Source: an uncultured Lachnospiraceae bacterium (GTDB taxonomy: Bacteria; Bacillota; Clostridia; Lachnospirales; Lachnospiraceae). Taken from it: a stretch of 34,028 bases of DNA. The position numbers and the translations under genes are program-made. The DNA lies in contig UQVK01000033.1 in NCBI GenBank assembly GCA_900544445.1, forward strand, positions 1 to 34,028. Direction: 5' to 3'. Under the pieces are notes generated by a model, which was not told the DNA's origin, did no database searches, and saw only the letters and a program-made list of their open reading frames with translations. Within the stretch, counting starts at the first letter, position 1; each line of letters opens with the position of its first letter. Below, in pieces: positions 29,730-34,028 of the stretch.

Positions 29730-31211
29730 GTGGATACAAAAGAAACGGCCCGGACTGACCATCTGCCGGAGAAGGTCCGGCTGTATATGGAAAAGGAAAA
29801 AATGGCGCGGCAGGGAAGCAGAATCCTCGCAGGCGTATCGGGCGGGGCTGACTCCGTCTGCCTTCTTGCGCTCCTTGTGAGGCTCAGAGAGGAATATGGC
29901 TGGCAGATCGCAGCGGTCCATGTCAATCACCGCATCAGAGAAGAAGCGGAAGAGGATGCCGCTTATGTGCGCGGACTGTGTAAGGAGTGGAACGTCCCTT
30001 TTTTTCTGAAGGAAGAGGACGTGAAAAAAAAGGCCGGAGAATGGCATATGTCCCTGGAGGAAGCCGGAAGGAAGGTGCGCTACCAGGCGTTTGCGGAGGC
30101 CGCGGAGCAATTCGGCGCAGATCGGGTCGCCGTGGCCCACAACCGGAGCGACCGGGCGGAGACGCTGCTGTTTCATCTGTTCCGGGGAACGGGGCTGAAG
30201 GGAATGGGCTCCATCCGGCCGGTGCGGGGAAGCATCATCCGGCCGCTTCTGGACACCGGGCGGGAGGAAATTGAAGAATGGCTGAAGAAAAACGGCATTT
30301 CCTGGCGCACGGATGCCAGCAATGAGTCGGACGACTATACCAGAAACCGGATCCGCCGCCGGGTCATTCCCTACGTGGAGGAGGAAATCTGCGGGGAAGC
30401 GGGGCTTCATCTGGCCCGGGCGGCCGGACTGCTTGCGCAGGTATCGGACTATATGGACGGGCAGGCGCGCGCCAGGCTGCAGGATTGTCTGGTGTTTTAC
30501 GAAAATGATGCGGCGGGGCTGGATGTGCGGGCCTTTCTTGCCAGCGATGAACTGCTGCAGACCCTGATGCTCAAGTCGCTCATGGAGGAGCTTTCGGAGG
30601 GCGGAAGGGACATCGGACAGCGCCATATCCTGGGTGTGCAGGCGCTTTTCACAAAACAGAGCGGCCGCATGCTGATGCTGCCTGGCGGGCTGGAGGCCAG
30701 ACGGGAATTCGGGCAGGTCATCATAAACAGAAGGGCGGACGCTGCCGGAGAACTGCCCGTCGCACATGGGGAGAAAGCGCCCGCCGGATGCGTCAGAGAA
30801 ACGGAAACCGATCTTCTGAAGGAGGTCCGCGAAACAGGAAGCGCCGCGCTGGAAATCCCCGGGATGGGAATGCTGGAAATCACCCTTCTGAACCGGGAAA
30901 AATCTCAGGGAATTGAACAAAAGGCGTATACGAAATGGCTGGATTATGATAGAATAAAGACTCTGGTACTCCGTACCAGAAGGCCGGGAGACTATCTTGC
31001 GATCAACGACAGGCTGCAGAAGAAGAGCCTGAAGGAATATCTGATCCAGGAAAGGGTTCCGGCGGGCGAAAGAGAAGCTCTGCCGCTGCTGGCGGACGGC
31101 AGCCACGTTCTGTGGGTGATCGGACACCGCATCAGCAGTGCGGTTAAGGTAACGGAATCTACCGAAAGGGTGCTTCGGATACACATAAGAGGAGGAAAAG
31201 AAGATGGCTGA
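29730..31211 (+). CDS. tilS: tRNA(Ile)-lysidine synthetase
   Basis: Converts C34 of the minor tRNA-Ile (CAU anticodon) to lysidine using ATP and lysine, making it read AUA. 493 residues. The PP-loop is SGGADS at residues 37-42, the family motif NRSDRAETLLFHLFRGTGL follows, and the C-terminal tRNA-binding domain is present (LVLRTRRPGDY). GTG 29730 is taken as start since AAGGAGG lies at 29711-29717; GTG 29700 would be upstream of that site. Its own promoter overlaps spoIIE. It overlaps hpt by 8 bases. Confidence 0.93.
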   Translation: MDTKETARTDHLPEKVRLYMEKEKMARQGSRILAGVSGGADSVCLLALLVRLREEYGWQIAAVHVNHRIREEAEEDAAYVRGLCKEWNVPFFLKEEDVKKKAGEWHMSLEEAGRKVRYQAFAEAAEQFGADRVAVAHNRSDRAETLLFHLFRGTGLKGMGSIRPVRGSIIRPLLDTGREEIEEWLKKNGISWRTDASNESDDYTRNRIRRRVIPYVEEEICGEAGLHLARAAGLLAQVSDYMDGQARARLQDCLVFYENDAAGLDVRAFLASDELLQTLMLKSLMEELSEGGRDIGQRHILGVQALFTKQSGRMLMLPGGLEARREFGQVIINRRADAAGELPVAHGEKAPAGCVRETETDLLKEVRETGSAALEIPGMGMLEITLLNREKSQGIEQKAYTKWLDYDRIKTLVLRTRRPGDYLAINDRLQKKSLKEYLIQERVPAGEREALPLLADGSHVLWVIGHRISSAVKVTESTERVLRIHIRGGKEDG

Positions 31212-31731
31212 GAGAGTAAGAGTGCTGCTGACAGAGGAAGAGGTGGATGCGCGCATCCAGGAGATCGGAGAACAGATCAGTAAGGATTACGCGGGAAAGC
31301 AGGTACACCTGCTCTGCGTCCTCAAGGGAGGCAGCTTTTTCATGTGCGAGCTGGCAAAGCGGATCACGGTTCCCGTGTCCCTGGATTTCATGTCCGTTTC
31401 CAGCTACGGAAGCTCCACCAAGTCCAGCGGAGTCGTTAAGATCGTGAAGGATCTGGATGAGCCGCTGAAGGATAAGGACGTGATCATTGTGGAGGACATC
31501 GTGGACTCCGGCAGAACGCTGAGCTACCTGATGGAGATGATGCGGGACCGCGGACCGAAGAGCCTGAGACTCTGCACGCTTCTGGATAAGCCGGAACGCA
31601 GGGTTGTGGACGTGAAGGTGGACTACACCGGCTTCCAGATCCCGGATGAATTCGTGGTCGGCTATGGGTTGGATTACGACCAGAGATACAGAAACCTTCC
31701 CTATATCGGCGTGGTGGAATTCGACGACTGA
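31204..31731 (+). CDS. hpt: Hypoxanthine phosphoribosyltransferase
   Basis: Purine salvage: makes IMP (and GMP) from hypoxanthine (guanine) and PRPP. 175 residues, usual length. The PRPP-binding loop is VIIVEDIVDSGRTL (residues 93-106), and the LLCVLKGGSFF and VGYGLDYDQRYRNLPYIG motifs are intact. Start ATG 31204 with GAGGAAAAG upstream, overlapping tilS by 8 bases; the tilS-hpt-ftsH order is conserved in Firmicutes. Confidence 0.97.
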   Translation: MAERVRVLLTEEEVDARIQEIGEQISKDYAGKQVHLLCVLKGGSFFMCELAKRITVPVSLDFMSVSSYGSSTKSSGVVKIVKDLDEPLKDKDVIIVEDIVDSGRTLSYLMEMMRDRGPKSLRLCTLLDKPERRVVDVKVDYTGFQIPDEFVVGYGLDYDQRYRNLPYIGVVEFDD

Positions 31732-31737
31732 GAAGGG

Positions 31738-31779
31738 AAGCGGGAGCGGCCCGCCCGGCGGAGGTCTCCCGCTTTTTTC
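31738..31779 (+). terminator. Terminator after hpt
   Basis: Stem AAGCGGGAG (31738-31746) / CTCCCGCTT (31766-31774) with TTTTTTC. It falls between hpt and ftsH. Confidence 0.88.
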
Positions 31780-31791
31780 AGAGGAATTCAA

Positions 31792-31899
31792 AAGAAGCTG
31801 CTGACGCAGCTTCTTCTGCCGCAGAAAAGGTTTCCTCCCGGACATGGGAAGGAAACTGCGGCAAAAGAAAGTAAGTGTGAAACGCTTCGGAATGGAGGA
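31792..31899 (+). promoter_or_regulatory. Structured leader of ftsH
   Basis: A hairpin AAGAAGCTGC/GCAGCTTCTT (31792-31815, loop TGAC) is followed by a nested stem TGCCGCAG (31817-31824) / CTGCGGCA (31856-31863) that holds an inner TTTCCTCCC/GGGAAGGAAA arm. Then CTTC ggaat GGAG can fold the ribosome-binding site, as in elements A-C. No sigma-A promoter is evident after the hpt terminator, so ftsH expression may rely on read-through or an unseen promoter. Confidence 0.55.
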
Positions 31900-31904
31900 C
31901 AGAA

Positions 31905-33749
31905 TTGATTAAGAACAGCAGAGGCATAAACCTGATTTTTATTCTGCTGCTGGGAGCGCTTCTGGTCATGGTATGGACCAGTTCCCTGAATCAGGTGCAG
32001 GACAATTATACGGTCGGAGCGCTGCAGCAGGATCTGGAGGAGGGGCTTGTGACCGGCGCGGTGATCGGACAGAATGCGGAGACGCCGACCGGTTCGGTGA
32101 CGGTATCTCTTTCAGACGGCCGGAACAGGACGGCATACGTGACCAACGTGGAGGACGCGATCGATCTGCTTGAGCAGTATGACATCGATCCGCTCGTGCG
32201 GGATGTGCCGCAGGAAAGCTGGTTCATGAACTATATGCTTCCCGTGCTGGTGATGGCGGCCGTGATCATGATCTTTTTCGTCATGATGATGAACGCCCAG
32301 AACGCGGGTGCGGGAGCCAGCGGAAACAAGATGATGAACTTCGGCAAGAGCCGCGCCAGGATGAGCACCGGAAAGGATAACAAGATCACCCTGAAGGATG
32401 TGGCCGGGCTGAAGGAAGAGAAGGAGGATCTGGAGGAGATCATCGATTTCCTGAGAGAGCCTTCCAAATATACGAAGGTGGGAGCCAGAATTCCCAAGGG
32501 CGTCCTTCTGGAGGGCCCTCCCGGCACGGGTAAGACCCTTCTTGCCAAGGCCATTGCGGGTGAGGCAAACGTGCCGTTTTTCAGCATTTCCGGTTCCGAT
32601 TTCGTGGAAATGTTCGTGGGCGTCGGCGCGTCCCGGGTACGTGACCTGTTTGAGGACGCGAAGAAAAATTCGCCCTGTATCGTGTTCATCGATGAGATCG
32701 ATGCTGTGGCAAGACGCCGTGGAACGGGCATGGGCGGCGGACATGACGAGAGGGAGCAGACTCTGAACCAGCTGCTGGTTGAGATGGACGGCTTCGGCGT
32801 GAACGAGGGCATCATCGTGCTGGCAGCGACGAACCGGGTGGATATTCTGGATCCGGCCATCCTGCGTCCCGGACGTTTTGACCGGAAGATCGCGGTTGGC
32901 GCGCCGGATGTGGGCGGAAGAGAGGATATCCTGAAGCTGCACGCCAGAAACAAGCCGCTGGCGGAGGATGTGGACTTGAAGCAGGTGGCGCAGACCACGG
33001 CGGGCTTTACCGGAGCGGATCTGGAAAACCTGCTGAACGAGGCGGCAATCCTGGCCGCAGGCGCGAACCGGGCATATATTTCCCAGGAAGATATCAAAAA
33101 GGCCTTCGTCAAGGTGGGCATCGGAACCGAGAAGAAGAGCCGTGTGATTTCAGATAAGGAAAAGAAGATCACCGCCTTCCATGAAGCCGGGCACGCGATT
33201 CTGTTCCATGTGCTTCCGGATGTTGGACCGGTTTATACGGTTTCCATCATTCCCACGGGAAACGGCGCGGCAGGCTATACCATGCCCCTTCCCGAGCGTG
33301 ATGAGATGTTCATGACAAGGGGCAGAATGGAGCAGGAGATTATGGTCTCCCTGGGCGGACGCATCGCGGAGCAGCTCATTTTTGACGATATCACCACAGG
33401 AGCCTCCAGCGATATCAAGAAGGCCACCAAGATGGCAAGGATGATGGTCACCCGCTTCGGCATGTCTGAAAACATCGGCGTGGTCTGCTACGACGATGAC
33501 GACGATGAGGTATTCATCGGCCGTGACCTGGCCCATGCAAAGGCACACAGCGAGATGATCAGCGGAGAGATCGACAAAGAGGTGAAGCAGATCATCGACA
33601 GCTGTTATGCGAGGGCGACAGAACTCATCCGGGAAAACATGGAGGTGCTTCATGCGTGTGCGAATCTGCTTCTGAAGAAGGAAAAGATCAGCAGGACGGA
33701 ATTTGAAGCGCTTTTCGAAGAGGAGAAGCCCTTTTTTGAGAATATCTGA
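31905..33749 (+). CDS. ftsH: ATP-dependent zinc metalloprotease FtsH
   Basis: Membrane-bound AAA protease that degrades damaged membrane and some regulatory proteins. 614 residues: membrane segments at about 8-27 and 104-126 with a small external domain between, AAA module with Walker A GPPGTGKT (about 204-211), Walker [10 protein letters not shown], second region of homology [20 protein letters not shown], and the zinc site HEAGH (426-430). The C terminus includes the third metal ligand region ([11 protein letters not shown]). Start is TTG 31905 with ATGGAGGA upstream; no ATG is available near. Structured leader and terminator upstream. Confidence 0.97.
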   Translation: MIKNSRGINLIFILLLGALLVMVWTSSLNQVQDNYTVGALQQDLEEGLVTGAVIGQNAETPTGSVTVSLSDGRNRTAYVTNVEDAIDLLEQYDIDPLVRDVPQESWFMNYMLPVLVMAAVIMIFFVMMMNAQNAGAGASGNKMMNFGKSRARMSTGKDNKITLKDVAGLKEEKEDLEEIIDFLREPSKYTKVGARIPKGVLLEGPPGTGKTLLAKAIAGEANVPFFSISGSDFVEMFVGVGASRVRDLFEDAKKNSPCIVFIDEIDAVARRRGTGMGGGHDEREQTLNQLLVEMDGFGVNEGIIVLAATNRVDILDPAILRPGRFDRKIAVGAPDVGGREDILKLHARNKPLAEDVDLKQVAQTTAGFTGADLENLLNEAAILAAGANRAYISQEDIKKAFVKVGIGTEKKSRVISDKEKKITAFHEAGHAILFHVLPDVGPVYTVSIIPTGNGAAGYTMPLPERDEMFMTRGRMEQEIMVSLGGRIAEQLIFDDITTGASSDIKKATKMARMMVTRFGMSENIGVVCYDDDDDEVFIGRDLAHAKAHSEMISGEIDKEVKQIIDSCYARATELIRENMEVLHACANLLLKKEKISRTEFEALFEEEKPFFENI

Positions 33750-33866
33750 GCGCCTTCAGCCGGGGCTTTGAAAGATGTGGCATTGTGCATATTAGATAAA
33801 AATGAACGGACGAATTTGTGAAGTTTGTGAATTCTGAGAATGTACAAAATGGGGCGGGTCTGCTAT

Positions 33867-33963
33867 TATAATATGCGTAACCCCCCCCAATACATTATAT
33901 AGTTTTTGCTATACCCCATAAGAAATACCTTCTCTAAAAAAGACAGCCTATGCTGTCTTTTTT
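33867..33963 (+). ncRNA. Candidate short C-rich transcript after ftsH
   Basis: A TATAAT (33867-33872) without a good -35 is followed by a run of eight C (33881-33888), an ATATAG/CTATA-like small hairpin (33896-33912), and a terminator at 33936-33965. If transcribed this would be an RNA of about 85-90 bases whose C-run could pair with Shine-Dalgarno sequences, as in some Firmicutes small RNAs. Purely inferential. The rest of 33750-34028 shows no gene. Confidence 0.3.
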
Positions 33964-33965
33964 AC
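33936..33965 (+). terminator. Intrinsic terminator downstream of ftsH
   Basis: Perfect stem AAAAAAGACAGC (33936-33947) / GCTGTCTTTTTT (33952-33963) with 4-base loop and T-run. Also works on the minus strand. Confidence 0.85.
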
Positions 33966-34028
33966 TTTTACGGCAGGATAAACTTTTAAAATTACAAAAA
34001 AATTAAGGGGCAGGAAAAGAGGTTATTC

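Noticed and set aside
28388..31256. Two long minus-strand open frames opposite spoIIE and tilS
   Set aside because: Antisense shadows of clear genes in GC-rich DNA; no start signals.
33881..33888. Run of eight C as a phase-variation tract
   Set aside because: It is not in a coding frame or between a clear -35 and -10, so slippage would have no obvious effect.

Overview
The window is about 34 kb of chromosome from a spore-forming Clostridia bacterium, most likely of the family Lachnospiraceae. This is inferred from: a sporulation/division cluster in classic Firmicutes order (hup, rqcP, yabP, yabQ, divIC, spoIIE, tilS, hpt, ftsH), a short clostridial-type ProRS under a T-box, a CotS-family spore coat protein, rubrerythrin, strong AGGAGG ribosome-binding sites and a moderately high GC content. 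No rRNA, tRNA, transposase or CRISPR array was seen.

Left part (1-8217): the 3' end of a P-loop kinase-like gene and an unknown gene, then a promoter and proline T-box leader driving proS, then ackA. Next comes a three-gene group (DUF5058 membrane protein, second membrane protein, M20 metallopeptidase with an N-terminal anchor) followed by a Nudix hydrolase. Two near-identical, multi-hairpin intergenic elements precede the two membrane-protein genes. A third, diverged copy lies in front of rqcP, with base changes on both sides of its stems.

Middle part (8218-16942): a peptidase E-like gene, an internally deleted XRE regulator remnant, and a roughly 265-bp non-coding block holding five tandem 52-53-bp units. 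Each unit is bounded by TACGG and CCGTA, and all intervals are near multiples of 10.5 bp. Then come rubrerythrin with its own promoter, a convergent LysR regulator, a small Cys/His/Asp protein, and an antimicrobial-peptide resistance type ABC transporter (ATPase plus two permeases) divergent from an OmpR-type response regulator and histidine kinase.

Right part (16943-34028): a cold-shock protein with a long leader, cca, a CotS-family gene, then the hup-to-ftsH cluster. The cluster is interrupted between rqcP and yabP by about 6 kb of accessory genes: a DUF3990/DUF3791 toxin-antitoxin-like pair, DUF2442, an AAA/PD-(D/E)XK protein with an overlapping WYL regulator, and DNA-3-methyladenine glycosylase I with an MFS transporter. 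Sporulation control is legible in the DNA: a sigma-E-type promoter before yabP, a Spo0A-type promoter with a 21-bp spacer before spoIIE, and terminators that split the cluster into units. SpoIIE here lacks the N-terminal membrane region of the Bacillus protein.
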